From positions 310,001 through 374,000 of the forward strand of contig CAWIVH010000020.1 in NCBI GenBank assembly GCA_963839475.1: a stretch of 64,000 nucleotides of DNA, in the 5' to 3' direction. The notes below the pieces were generated by a model. It was not told the DNA's origin. It did not search any database and saw only the letters and a list, made by a program, of their open reading frames with translations. Origin of the DNA: CAWIVH01 sp963839475 (lineage in GTDB: Bacteria; Acidobacteriota; UBA6911). Below, one piece after another: positions 1-9,511 of this stretch (the first letter of the stretch is position 1; each line of letters begins with the position of its first letter). Position numbers and translations under genes: made by a program.

Positions 1-890
1 GAGCTTAACCTTGAAAAAGCGGAAAACGATCTGGCCCGGAAAGAGGCGGAATTGGACGTCCAGACCAAGGACCTCGAGATTCAGCTGAGTCAGAATAAGC
101 TCCAGCTTGAAAAAAGCAAGATGAAGGCCGAAGTCGCGCGGGAATTGATTTCGTTGCGCGACTGGCAGGACAACCAGTTCGCTTTTGAAAAAGCGAAAAA
201 GGAGTACGAAAAAACCCGCAGCAGCCTCGACACGGCTCGAAAAGCCCAGGCTGAAGAACTGGCGCTGCTAAAGCTCAGGCGCGATCAGACCGCGCTGAAA
301 GTCAGCCAGATCAAGTCCGACATACAGCCCTCGAAATTCACGCCGATCGGCCAGGCACGGTGCTCTACGACATCTTTCCGCCATCGCAATGGACCGGTGA
401 CGCGCCCCGCAAGGTCCAGGTGGGAGACCAGGTTTTCTGGGGCTGGAATCTGCTGATCCTCCCGGACCTGAGTGAGATGGAGGCGCGCATCTCCGTGAGT
501 GAGGTTGACGGCGGCATGGTGCTTCCCGGGCAGACCGTGAGGATGGTGGCTGATTCGTTTCCGGATCGCGAGTTCACCGGCAAAGTGCAGCATGTGCCGG
601 AATTGGCGGAGAGGATCGCCCGGAAATCCAAGGTGAGGGCATTCCTGGCCACGGTGCAACTGGACCGGACTGATTCCAGGATGATGCGGCCCGGCATGTC
701 GGTGCGGGCCGAAATCATCCTGGATGAGCGCGAGGGGCTGGTGCTCCCGCGTAAGGCGGTAAAGGAGGAAAACGGAAAATATTACGTGCTACTGGCCGGC
801 GGCCTGAAACGGACTGTCACCGTGCGTGCTCGTAATGCCGTTGCCTGTCTCGTGGACGGTATCGCCGAAGGGACGGAGGTGCAGTTGTGA
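1..890 (+). CDS. HlyD/MacA-like efflux adaptor, 5'-truncated by the window, apparent frameshift
   Basis: Periplasmic adaptor (membrane fusion protein) that would couple an inner-membrane ABC permease to the outer membrane. The reading frame is already open at base 1, so the N-terminus lies outside the window. The first ~110 codons are a charged coiled-coil hairpin rich in Glu, Lys and Gln, followed by the lipoyl and beta-barrel half (ISVSEVDGG, LVLPRKAVK) typical of HlyD/RND adaptors. The coiled coil is in frame 1 and the rest in frame 3; the two join cleanly if one base is restored near position 327, giving DIQALEIHADRPGTVLYDIF across the break. Either a sequencing error or a real frameshift. 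The stop overlaps the GTG start of the next adaptor by 4 bases, indicating translational coupling. Family assignment is firm; substrate unknown. Confidence 0.8.
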
Positions 891-2113
891 GCCCGCTTCG
901 GGGACATGCACGAATCTTGTCGTTGCTGCTTTTTGGCCTGCTGGCCACCGCGGTTCTGGCGATTGCCCTCCGGGAAGAGAACAAAAACAGTGCAGGCACA
1001 AGCCGCGTAACAGCGCAGGCTATGGTCCGGCGCGGCGACCTGAAACTCGAAGTCACCGCCAACGGATCGCTGGTCGCTCAGCGCGCCGAAGACATCAGCC
1101 CGCCGGCCGTCGAAGGGATGTGGGATTTCAAAATCGCGCGCCTGGTTCAGGAAGGAATCCACGTCAATCCGGGTGACATGCTGATCGAATTTGACGGGCA
1201 GGAAGTGGAACGTCGTCTCAGCGAGCGGAAGGCCGAGATGGAAAAGACCCGGGAGGAGATGAACAAACGCAAGCTCGAATACGACGTCCTGCTCCGCGAC
1301 CTTCGAATACGTGTCGAAGAAACGAAAGTAAACCTGGAAAAGGCACGACACAAGGCGGAAGTGGAAGCGAGCCTGGTATCCCTGCAGGATTACAGGAAGG
1401 CACAAATAGAGCTGGAGCAGGCCGACATCGAAGCAGCCCGCGTTTCGGAAAAGCTGACTTCCACAATGGGCATGGCCAGGGCGGAGCTCGCAGCTCTCGA
1501 AAACACTCTCGAAAAAGCACGCCTGCGCGTCAGCCGGCTCGAAGAGCAGAAAAAAGCCCTTGTCGTCAAAGCCCCGATCGCGGGAGTGGTCATATTCAAG
1601 CGAAGCTACAACGGCGAGAAAAAAGCCGTGGGCCAATCGGCCTGGCGCGAGGAAATCATCATGCAGATCCCCGACCTTTCGACTCTGCAGCTTGATGCCA
1701 TGGTCGAGGAGGCGGACGCCGGCGGCGTGAGCCCGGGCCAGAAGGCAACCGTGCGCATCGATGCCTTCCCCGGAATCCAGCTCAACGGCATGGTCAAATC
1801 CGTCGGCACGGTCCTGCACGAAAAGCGCCACGACATTCCTACCAAGGTGGTGGATGCCGTTGTGGATTTTCAGATGCCCGGTCAAAAGCTACTTCCGGGA
1901 ATGACCGCAACGGCTTCCATCGAGGTGCAGCGCATCCCTAATGTCGTCCAGGTCCCGGTCAAAGCCATTCGCGAAAGATCGGGCCGCGTCTTCGTGCAGG
2001 TGGTAAGCCCGTCGGGCGCGGTCGAGCAACGCCCGATCCGAGTGGGGCGGCGCAATGACGAATCGATCGAGGTCCTCGAAGGCCTGAGCGAGGGCGAAAG
2101 TGTTGCCTTATAG
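887..2113 (+). CDS. HlyD/MacA-like efflux adaptor (second of three)
   Basis: Membrane fusion protein of 408 residues with an N-terminal membrane anchor (about residues 8-27), a split lipoyl domain (ANGSLVAQ near residue 58, VVKAPIAGVV near 225), an intervening long Arg/Lys/Glu coiled-coil hairpin, and a C-terminal beta-barrel (VEEADAGGVSPGQKATVRI). It starts at GTG 887, within the stop codon of the preceding adaptor, so the two are translationally coupled. Known MacA-type adaptors form hexameric tubes above a MacB-type ABC permease, and such a permease lies downstream. Sequence is clearly diverged from both neighbours, so this is not a recent duplication. Exported substrate cannot be inferred. 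Confidence 0.88.
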   Translation: MSPLRGHARILSLLLFGLLATAVLAIALREENKNSAGTSRVTAQAMVRRGDLKLEVTANGSLVAQRAEDISPPAVEGMWDFKIARLVQEGIHVNPGDMLIEFDGQEVERRLSERKAEMEKTREEMNKRKLEYDVLLRDLRIRVEETKVNLEKARHKAEVEASLVSLQDYRKAQIELEQADIEAARVSEKLTSTMGMARAELAALENTLEKARLRVSRLEEQKKALVVKAPIAGVVIFKRSYNGEKKAVGQSAWREEIIMQIPDLSTLQLDAMVEEADAGGVSPGQKATVRIDAFPGIQLNGMVKSVGTVLHEKRHDIPTKVVDAVVDFQMPGQKLLPGMTATASIEVQRIPNVVQVPVKAIRERSGRVFVQVVSPSGAVEQRPIRVGRRNDESIEVLEGLSEGESVAL

Positions 2114-2220
2114 ATCTTATGAGAAAAGACACCGGAACGCGGGTATCGTGAAATGAGAAACTCACCAGGTTTCGTTTCGCAGCCGACAATGCGGTCAGAA
2201 CCTAAAACTTCCAGGTGCCT

Positions 2221-3474
2221 ATGAAGAAGCAGATTGTGGTTTCATCACTGCTCATTTTGGGAGCCGTCTTCGGGATCTGGACCGCCAGCCACAGGAAGCT
2301 GCCGGACTGGATCAGGCTCCTCCCGGCCAGTGACGCGGGACCGATACTCTATACCATCAAAACTACGCCGTTCAGGATCGAAATCCCGGCTTTTGGCGAA
2401 CTTCAGACCGCTTCATCGACCTCGATTTCCGTTCCCCAGGTGCGAACCGGAGGGCTGAAAGTCTTCTGGATCGTCAAAAACGGCAGCATGGTAAGAAAAG
2501 GCGACACTCTTGTCGAATTTGACGCTTCCGACCTGATCCAGCAGGCACGGGAAACAAAGAATAACCTGGAGGCCACGCTGCGCCAGCTCGAGGTAACCGT
2601 TTTGCGCGGGAGCGCTGATACCGGAGGAATCTCCATCGACCGGGAGGTCGCGGGAATGGAGCTGGAGAAGGCGAAGACACAAGCCCCGCGCGACCGGACG
2701 ATCTTCACGAGGAATGAAATCATCGAAGGTGAGCTGAATATCGGACTCTCCAGCACGAAGGTGCAGGAACTGGGTGGCAAAGTGGAGTCGAAGGAAAAAA
2801 TCAACCAGACGTCACAAAAAATACTGGTGATCGATCAAAAGCAGCACGAAACCAAGCAGGGCATGCTGGAGCAGAGTCTCGGCTCCCTTAAAATCCTCGC
2901 GCCCCACAACGGGCTCGTGCTCCATGTGAAGGACGAGTGGGATAAATCCCAAGGAACGAATGTCGGAGATATGCGGTGGCCTGGCGACACCATCCTGACC
3001 ATTCCTGACATTTCAGATATGAAGGCGAAGGTTTACATCCTCGAATCCGACGCCGGCAACTTGAAGATCGGCCAGATAGGGCACTTGACCGTAGACTCCA
3101 ACCCGGACGAGCGATTTGCGGCATCGGTAGAGAGAATCGAGACCCTCGCCCGACCCCTGGACAAAGAATCGCCCGTAAAATACTTCGAGGTCCTGCTCAA
3201 GATGGAGGCGCACGGCAATGAAGTCCTCCGGCCGGGCAAATTGGTTCGCGCCTCAATAACCGTGGACGAGCTGGAAAACGCACTTACGGTGCCGCGCAGC
3301 GCGCTGGTCGAGGAAAATCGGAAGTTCTTTGTCTGGATCGATCATCCGGCGGCTCCCGAAAAACGGGAGGTCGAGATCGGCTCCGGGGACAACGCGCGTG
3401 TGGTCTTGCGTTCAGGGGTCCGGGACGGAGAGCGTGTGCTGTTGAATCCGCCCAAAGAGACCGGATCACATTGA
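2221..3474 (+). CDS. HlyD/MacA-like efflux adaptor (third of three)
   Basis: About 417 residues. N-terminal segment IVVSSLLILGAVFGIWTA is a single membrane anchor; the lipoyl halves flank a coiled coil rich in Glu, Lys and Gln (residues ~100-215), and the segment LKILAPHNGLVLHVKDEWD marks the return to the lipoyl domain. A GTG two codons upstream (2215) is an alternative start; ATG 2221 begins the typical MKKQ signal anchor. There is a 101-base gap after the previous adaptor and 19 bases before the permease. Three successive adaptors for one permease is unusual; they may form mixed adaptor rings or serve several permeases encoded upstream of the window. Family assignment firm, partner inferred. 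Confidence 0.87.
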   Translation: MKKQIVVSSLLILGAVFGIWTASHRKLPDWIRLLPASDAGPILYTIKTTPFRIEIPAFGELQTASSTSISVPQVRTGGLKVFWIVKNGSMVRKGDTLVEFDASDLIQQARETKNNLEATLRQLEVTVLRGSADTGGISIDREVAGMELEKAKTQAPRDRTIFTRNEIIEGELNIGLSSTKVQELGGKVESKEKINQTSQKILVIDQKQHETKQGMLEQSLGSLKILAPHNGLVLHVKDEWDKSQGTNVGDMRWPGDTILTIPDISDMKAKVYILESDAGNLKIGQIGHLTVDSNPDERFAASVERIETLARPLDKESPVKYFEVLLKMEAHGNEVLRPGKLVRASITVDELENALTVPRSALVEENRKFFVWIDHPAAPEKREVEIGSGDNARVVLRSGVRDGERVLLNPPKETGSH

Positions 3475-3493
3475 AGGAGCTCACCCGTTCCCT

Positions 3494-4729
3494 ATGAACC
3501 TCCGCGAAAGCATTCTCCAGTCCCTGGATAATTTGACCAAGCGGAAGCTTCGTGCATTTCTCACCATGCTGGGAATCATTTTCGGCGTCGGCGCGGTAAT
3601 TTCGATGCTGTCCATCGGTGCAGGAGCCGAAGACCAGGCGCTTCGCGTTATCCGGCAGATGGGCTTGCGCAACATCATCGTTCAGGGAAAAGAGTATCAG
3701 GCAGAGGATTTGCGGAGGGTAAGAGAAAAATCGCTAGGCCTTTCCCTCAGGGATCTCGATTCGCTGCTCCAGGTCACGCCTGACGCTGTCCGCGGGGCAG
3801 GCAATAAAAAAATCAAAACTTACCAGGTCTATTCCGGCGGCCACAAAGTCGAATCGAGAGTCGTGGCCGTCAGCGCGGAGTATTTTTCGATGGGCACCTA
3901 CCAGCTATTGGATGGCGTCCTCTTCGACCGCCGCGACGAAGTGACTTACGGGCAGGTTTGCGTGCTGGGAGCCAAAGCGAAACAGGGTCTGTTCGGCTTT
4001 GACAACGCCTTGGGCAAGTCCCTGAAAGTCAATAACGTCTGGTTCAGCATCGTGGGTGTCATTGCGGAGCAGGCCATCGGCCAGAACGAGTTCGAGGGTG
4101 TCAAGCTGCAGAACACCAACAATGATATCTACGTTCCGCTGGCCACTGCATTGAAAAAGCTCGAGTTGAAACCCCTGGAAAGCGAACTGGACGAAATCAT
4201 TCTCGAAGTCGCCGATGAAAAGCGGATTCAGTCGACGGCGCTTGTGGTTTCACAGCTGCTCGACAAACTTCACAAGGGCGAGCCTGATTTCAGCCTGGTC
4301 ATCCCGGAAAAGCTCTTCCAGCAGAACCGGCAGACCCAGAGGATCTTCAACATTGTGATGGGCTGCATTGCCGGCATTTCCCTGCTCGTCGGCGGAATCG
4401 GGATCATGAATATCATGCTGGCGAATGTCCTGGAACGTACGCGCGAAATTGGAATCCGGCGCGCCATGGGTGCCCGCCGCAGGGATATCCGGCTGCAGTT
4501 CCTGATCGAGGCAGTCACGATCAGCGCGGTCGGAGGGATAATCGGCGTGGGGACCGGCTTCGGGATCGCTCGGCTCGTCGTATACTACGCCGGCTGGTCG
4601 ACCATCATTACGACCTGGTCGATCGCACTGGCTTTCGGGGTTTCCACCGCAGTCGGGGTTCTGTTCGGCTCCTATCCCGCGATACAGGCATCGCAACTTA
4701 GTCCTATCGACGCCCTGCGGTACGAGTAG
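3494..4729 (+). CDS. MacB-type ABC transporter permease (FtsX family)
   Basis: Permease of 411 residues without a fused ATPase. An N-terminal transmembrane segment (about residues 18-42) leads into a periplasmic MacB core domain, followed by three C-terminal transmembrane segments. The FtsX signature is clear: LERTREIGIRRAMGARRRDI, and the C-terminus ends in ASQLSPIDALRYE, the usual closing motif of MacB permeases. Known MacB proteins use ATP hydrolysis for mechanotransmission across the periplasm with MacA adaptors and a TolC-type channel. The ATP-binding subunit is not downstream and is presumably encoded upstream of the window. AAGGAG lies 15 bases ahead of the ATG, a long but usable spacing. 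It is co-directional with the three adaptors. Confidence 0.9.
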   Translation: MNLRESILQSLDNLTKRKLRAFLTMLGIIFGVGAVISMLSIGAGAEDQALRVIRQMGLRNIIVQGKEYQAEDLRRVREKSLGLSLRDLDSLLQVTPDAVRGAGNKKIKTYQVYSGGHKVESRVVAVSAEYFSMGTYQLLDGVLFDRRDEVTYGQVCVLGAKAKQGLFGFDNALGKSLKVNNVWFSIVGVIAEQAIGQNEFEGVKLQNTNNDIYVPLATALKKLELKPLESELDEIILEVADEKRIQSTALVVSQLLDKLHKGEPDFSLVIPEKLFQQNRQTQRIFNIVMGCIAGISLLVGGIGIMNIMLANVLERTREIGIRRAMGARRRDIRLQFLIEAVTISAVGGIIGVGTGFGIARLVVYYAGWSTIITTWSIALAFGVSTAVGVLFGSYPAIQASQLSPIDALRYE

Positions 4730-4802
4730 CGACCGCGACTGAAATTGTGGTTGTCGGCCTGCAATCCGGGACACCGGCAATCCCCCTGTACAAAACGGCT
4801 GA

Positions 4803-7301
4803 TCATTCGTATCTCAGAGCCGTCATGGGATCGATGCGCGAGGCACGCACAGCCGGGATGGCTCCGGCCGCTAGCGCAACCATTGTCAATACTATTGCAG
4901 CGGCACAAAACACAAAGGGATCGGATCCATTCATTTCGAACAGCTGCGATTCGGCGAGCCGCCCGAGCAGGAACGCGGCCACCAGGCCGATGGCTCCGCC
5001 GAAAAGAGTCATCCACCCGACCTGCATGAGCACCATGCGGCGAACACGGCCCGGATCAGCGCCGAGGGCCATCCGGAGTCCGATTTCACGCGTGCGCTGG
5101 AGAACGGTATATGAGAGCGTCCCATAAAGCCCTACTGCCGCCAGCAGTGTGGCCAGGCAGGCGAAGGCCGCCGAGAGAACACTGATCATGCGGTCGAGAA
5201 AGACATTTTCTCTCACCTGCTGTTGCATGGTGCGCAGGTCCTGCACGGGAAGATTCGGGTCTAATCGTGATACTACTTTCGGAAGGTCCTGCATCAGCAA
5301 CTCCGGCTTACCCGAGGTCGCCACATAGAAGCTGAGGAACCCAAGGCGCTCATCCTGACGGTAGGGAGTGAAGAATTGGGGAGGGACCGCGTCCTTAACC
5401 TCACTGTATTTCGTATCAGGCACCAGGCCGACGATTTCGATGTCAGGCGGTTTACCCCTGTCTCTTCCTATGTGTCTGCTCACCGCCTCCCTGCCAAGAT
5501 TGAATTTTTTGGCAAAGGCATCGTTGACGATGGCTACCTTGGGCGCGCCCGCCGCATCCGAGCGCCTGAATTCGCGCCCACTGATCAATGGAATGCCAAG
5601 CGTGGCAAAGTATCCTGGGCTGATCTCGTTGTAGCGTGAGTTCATATCAGTGTCGGGACCTGCCGCATATCCCTCCACCGAAAGGTCACTTCCCCAACTG
5701 GAGCCTCCCAGCAACGGCACGATTGAACCAGCGACGCTCTTTACCCCAGGCTGAGCGGCGAGGTCGTCCTCCAACCGTTCGAAAAGCGCGCGCGAACGAT
5801 CGGGGGAATAACCGTTGAGCATGGGTGCAATACTGAAGGTGACCACATTCTCGACCCTGAGACCGAGCTGGACCCGGCTCACATTGAACAGGCTTTTCAT
5901 GAACAGGCCGGCCCCTGTGAGCAATGCCAAGGACAAAGCGATCTGAGCAGTGGCGAGCGACGCGCGGAATCGCGACGCGGTTCGCGCCCCGGAGGGCTGG
6001 CCCGCTGCTCCTTTGATTGCTGAAATCAGGTCAGGACGCGTACTGTGCAGCGCGGGGAATAGCCCGAATAAGAAGCCTGTTCCTAGCGTCAGGGCGGCGG
6101 AGAAAAGCAGCACATTGAGGTCCAGATCCATCTTTATGGTCGCGGCGGCCTCAGCCGGCATAAGGGAAACGATTAAACCCAGGGTCCAGCGGGCGATCAG
6201 GAGGCTTATGCATCCAGCCAATCCCGCAAGCAGGCACGATTCGGCAAGCAACTGGGCGACCAGATGCCTTCGCCCGGCCCCGATTGAAAGCCGCACCGCC
6301 ATCTCTGACGCCCGAGCAGCACCTCGCGCCAGGAGCAGATTGGCCACGTTCGCGCACGCGATGACCAAAACGAATCCTGTAACACATAAAAGCAGAATGA
6401 TGGGTTTCCTGGCATTGCCGGAAACATTGCTCTGTCCGCGCGCCCCAGGCTTGAGGAGCAGTGGTTTGGTTCGGAACCGGGACAATGTCTGTTCACTCAT
6501 CCCTTTCTGCAGCGGCACTTCGACATCATTGATGATCGCCTGATACTGCGTGTTCAACGAGGCATATGCCTGTTCCAGGGAGGTACCGGGCTTCAAGCGG
6601 GCAAAAAGGTAGATCCAGTAGGCCCTGCGGTTGTCGAAATTCTTCCACCCGGGCTGCATGTATCCATACATGGTGACCGGGACAAAAACCTGGGGCTCCG
6701 TTCCAAGGGTAGTTCCATCGAATCCCGCGGGTGCAACTCCGACAATCGACATGGCCTGACCATTGACTATGAGAGTGCGGTTGAGAATACCGGGATCCGC
6801 GGCGAATCTTGTCATCCAGTAAGCATGACTCAGGACGGCGACCCGGCCGTCTCCAACGGTACGATCATCCTCCTCACCAAGCAGGCGTCCCAGAGTGGCG
6901 CGTATGCCCAGCACGGGGAAATAACTGCCGGAAACCGCCATTCCGTCACCGTTCTCCGTTTGCCCCTGGTACGCCAGATTTGCATTAAACCGGCGGTGCG
7001 CTGCGATTCCACCGAGCGCTGTTTGCACCCTCTGCAGATCCCGGAACATCGGATAGCTGAATACCGAATCGCAGTCACCCGCCTGGTTGCAGCTCTGGCT
7101 CCCCGGTTTAGGACCGGGCGCCTCCAGGTTGATAAGCTGTTCGGGTTGGTACACGGGGAGCGCGCGAAGAAGGATCTGGTTGAAAATTGAGAAGATCGCC
7201 GCGTTGGCGCCGATACCCAGCGACAACGACACGATAGCGGTAAGGGTTATCAGCGGTGCTTTGAAAAGTGCACGGAAGGCAAACCTCAGGTTTATCGTCA
7301 T
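4803..7301 (-). CDS. ABC permease with two MacB core/FtsX units (ADOP type)
   Basis: A permease of 832 residues with duplicated architecture: N-terminal membrane segment (residues ~18-42) and MacB core domain, FtsX block (VIACANVANLLLARGAARAS, residues ~310-345), a central membrane segment near 460, a second core domain, and a final FtsX block (QRTREIGLRMALGADPGRV) ending in ASRIDPMTALRYE. This layout is the acidobacterial duplicated orphan permease (ADOP) family, abundant in Acidobacteriota and usually lacking a neighbouring ATPase, as here. It converges on the MacB-type permease at 3494-4729 with 73 bases between stops. The function of the family is not established; export or a sensory/mechanical role are both possible. 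Confidence 0.9.
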   Translation of the reverse strand: MTINLRFAFRALFKAPLITLTAIVSLSLGIGANAAIFSIFNQILLRALPVYQPEQLINLEAPGPKPGSQSCNQAGDCDSVFSYPMFRDLQRVQTALGGIAAHRRFNANLAYQGQTENGDGMAVSGSYFPVLGIRATLGRLLGEEDDRTVGDGRVAVLSHAYWMTRFAADPGILNRTLIVNGQAMSIVGVAPAGFDGTTLGTEPQVFVPVTMYGYMQPGWKNFDNRRAYWIYLFARLKPGTSLEQAYASLNTQYQAIINDVEVPLQKGMSEQTLSRFRTKPLLLKPGARGQSNVSGNARKPIILLLCVTGFVLVIACANVANLLLARGAARASEMAVRLSIGAGRRHLVAQLLAESCLLAGLAGCISLLIARWTLGLIVSLMPAEAAATIKMDLDLNVLLFSAALTLGTGFLFGLFPALHSTRPDLISAIKGAAGQPSGARTASRFRASLATAQIALSLALLTGAGLFMKSLFNVSRVQLGLRVENVVTFSIAPMLNGYSPDRSRALFERLEDDLAAQPGVKSVAGSIVPLLGGSSWGSDLSVEGYAAGPDTDMNSRYNEISPGYFATLGIPLISGREFRRSDAAGAPKVAIVNDAFAKKFNLGREAVSRHIGRDRGKPPDIEIVGLVPDTKYSEVKDAVPPQFFTPYRQDERLGFLSFYVATSGKPELLMQDLPKVVSRLDPNLPVQDLRTMQQQVRENVFLDRMISVLSAAFACLATLLAAVGLYGTLSYTVLQRTREIGLRMALGADPGRVRRMVLMQVGWMTLFGGAIGLVAAFLLGRLAESQLFEMNGSDPFVFCAAAIVLTMVALAAGAIPAVRASRIDPMTALRYE

Positions 7302-7360
7302 GCAAAATACTACGGAGTATTACTGAAAATTGTTCCTCTACTTCACTGCCCGGCCCGAGA

Positions 7361-8130
7361 TCATGGAGCCCGGCGCATCGGGACTTTGACGGTTCCGATC
7401 GCCCCCGTGGTAAGGTCCCGGATGACGATCTTCAACTGCTCGCAGCCATCCCTGACCTGCAGGGGTGCGTTGAGCACGAAGCCGTGGCGCTGCCATTGCT
7501 CGCGATCATCGTCGGTCAAGCTGAGGGGGACGGAACGCCCGCCGCTCGTCAGGAGTTTTCCCCCGCCTTCGAACTGAACAAAAAGCACCTCTATGCCGCC
7601 CGTCCATTTTCCCTGCACCTGCTTCAATGTCACCGAGGCGGTATCGATGTCGAGGGCAACCGGCCGCAGGCCGCCGGCTGAAGGCGCTAACCCGAGCTCT
7701 GCGGCGAAGCCAACGCCCGTCGCCTCGATAGGGGCGGCCGCCGCGGACGCAAGCACTTTGGATCTCTGACTGTCGCTGATTCGTTCATCCGCAAAAGCAT
7801 AGTAGCCGCGACGGTACCTGAGCTGCACGCCCGGGCGCTTAACCGACACCCGGAGAGGTCGGAGACCGGCTGGCCTTTGCGATCCTGCGCCACCACTGTG
7901 ACCTGCACGAGTCGTGTCGTGATCTTCAAGTCATGCGCCTGCTGCGCGGCGCAAAGAAAACAGTCAGCAGCTGAGATGAACGCCAGCAGGCATCCCACCT
8001 GAACCACGCGGCTTGTGATCAATGATTTTGCTGGGGAGAATGGGTGCTTTGTTCTCTGACAACTGATCCGGCTAATTGCTACTTCTAAGGCAGATTGGAG
8101 GCGGACTGCGCGGCAGCGTCCCCATTCCAA
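7361..8130 (-). pseudogene. Remnant of an acidobacterial VWFA-domain protein, VWA domain deleted
   Basis: Two ends of one protein family are joined with the middle missing. The 5' part (minus strand, reading down from 8130 to about 7855) has a hydrophobic export-like stretch and KITTRLVQVTVVAQDRKGQP, the usual N-terminal strand of VWFA-related acidobacterial proteins. The 3' part (7849 to 7361) starts in another frame with SVKRPGVQLRYRRGYYAF, the usual C-terminal end of the same family, followed by a ~120-residue beta-rich tail. The ~200-residue VWA domain with its MIDAS motifs is absent and the junction near 7850-7860 is out of frame. The true start is uncertain. An intact relative is at 12460-14202. 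I read it as a deletion pseudogene. Confidence 0.7.
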
Positions 8131-8207
8131 AAAACTTCACTGAAAAAAAGATGTTGCACCCGTGTCTCCTTGGCGACTTCAGGTCTCAGATCGTCCTGGA
8201 CTGCCGG

Positions 8208-9467
8208 TTAGACCTCCTTCGCCCCCTTTAAGAGGGATGCGATATCCTTGATCCCGACACCGGGACCAAGCGGCACGCTCATCTTGCCTGCAGTCACCCG
8301 CACGGCCGGATCAAACCAGCGGCCGTATTCCTCCGTTCCAAGCTTGTATTCCTGGTAAGGGGCCGGATTCGGAATGCAAGAAGCAAAGTGGAGCATATAA
8401 ATAAAGCCGAACCCCCCGGATATGTGAAGTGCCACCGGCATCCGGGCCACTTGCGCCATTCGCGCTACTCTCATGGATCGGATCATTCCGCCATAATAGT
8501 GAAGATCAGGCTGAACAATGTCAGCGCCGCGATTTGCAATCATCCAGCGGAAACGCCAGTGGCTGAACTCCTGCTCACCGCAAGCAACGGGAATTGTGAG
8601 GGCATCCGCAACCGTTTTCATGTCATCGAAATGGTCGAACTCACAGGGCTCTTCATAGTGCAGCGCTTTGATTTCCTCCAGCATCCGCCCCACCTTGATC
8701 GCCTCAGCAGGACTATAGGAGCTGTTGGCATCGGCAAGAATATCCATCTGGTCTCCGAAGGCCTTTCGCACCAACGGAATAAGTGATTCGGTTCGCCCCG
8801 GCATGGCATCCTCGTCGGCGCTCATCCTTCCCCCCAGGCGGAATTTCAGCGCCTTCGCACCCGACTTGGCCAGTAACTGACGCAGGTAATCGACCTCCTG
8901 TTCCGGGGTGGTATCCCGCCGGCCGCTGGCAATATAAATCGGAATTTCCTTCCGCAACACGCCCCCCAACAATGCCCCCATGGGTTTATTGGTCGCACGC
9001 CCCAACATGTCGAGAATGGCAAACTCGACCCAGGCCTGCGGACACCAGAAGGCAAGACCATACATCTTGTAGTTGCTGTTCCACCGGTAGAGTCCGCTCA
9101 AAAGGTTTTCAAGATCGCGCGCATCCTTTCCGACAAAGAACGGAATGACCAGTTGCTGCAGAATGTGATCCAGGTATTCCGCGCGCGGCGGATTGGTGAA
9201 GGAAATTCCTTCGGCGCCGTCTTTTGAGCGCACATGAACCAGATAGTCCTTCTCCCTTTTCAGAAGCCTGATGGAATCGATGATAACCGGCGACTTCAGC
9301 CCATCCAGCTTCAGAACCGGGGCGGCAGCCGCCCGATCCAGTTCCTGCACATCGGGCGGCACCGTCGAACTTGGTTTGGTTCCCTGCTTTTTACGCGACA
9401 CCTGAGCGTGGCTCATGGATCCCGCCCCAATCATACCCGCCATGATTTGTCGCCGATTCATTCGCAT
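8208..9467 (-). CDS. Enolase-superfamily enzyme (mandelate racemase/muconate lactonizing type), Tat-exported
   Basis: Enolase-superfamily enzyme of 419 residues, expected to abstract a proton alpha to a carboxylate, typically dehydrating or racemising a sugar acid. The barrel residues are present: KFR (208-210), metal ligands Asp in ADAN (246), Glu in YEEP (273) and Glu in CGEQ (298), and the second base His in LHISGG (348). The start at 9467 is preceded by GAGGTGAG and begins MRMNRRQIMAG, a Tat-like signal, so it is probably periplasmic. A GTG at 9515 overlapping the upstream stop by 4 bases is an alternative. Third gene of a probable operon with the membrane protein and GH109-type gene. Exact substrate unknown. 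Confidence 0.85.
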   Translation of the reverse strand: MRMNRRQIMAGMIGAGSMSHAQVSRKKQGTKPSSTVPPDVQELDRAAAAPVLKLDGLKSPVIIDSIRLLKREKDYLVHVRSKDGAEGISFTNPPRAEYLDHILQQLVIPFFVGKDARDLENLLSGLYRWNSNYKMYGLAFWCPQAWVEFAILDMLGRATNKPMGALLGGVLRKEIPIYIASGRRDTTPEQEVDYLRQLLAKSGAKALKFRLGGRMSADEDAMPGRTESLIPLVRKAFGDQMDILADANSSYSPAEAIKVGRMLEEIKALHYEEPCEFDHFDDMKTVADALTIPVACGEQEFSHWRFRWMIANRGADIVQPDLHYYGGMIRSMRVARMAQVARMPVALHISGGFGFIYMLHFASCIPNPAPYQEYKLGTEEYGRWFDPAVRVTAGKMSVPLGPGVGIKDIASLLKGAKEV

Positions 9468-9511
9468 AGTACTCACCTCAATGGATTCCGACAAATGACC
9501 ATCAATCCTGT

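Noticed and set aside
782..1885. Long minus-strand open frame (367 codons) across the second adaptor
   Set aside because: Antisense to a firmly identified HlyD gene, with no domain or signal; codon-bias shadow.
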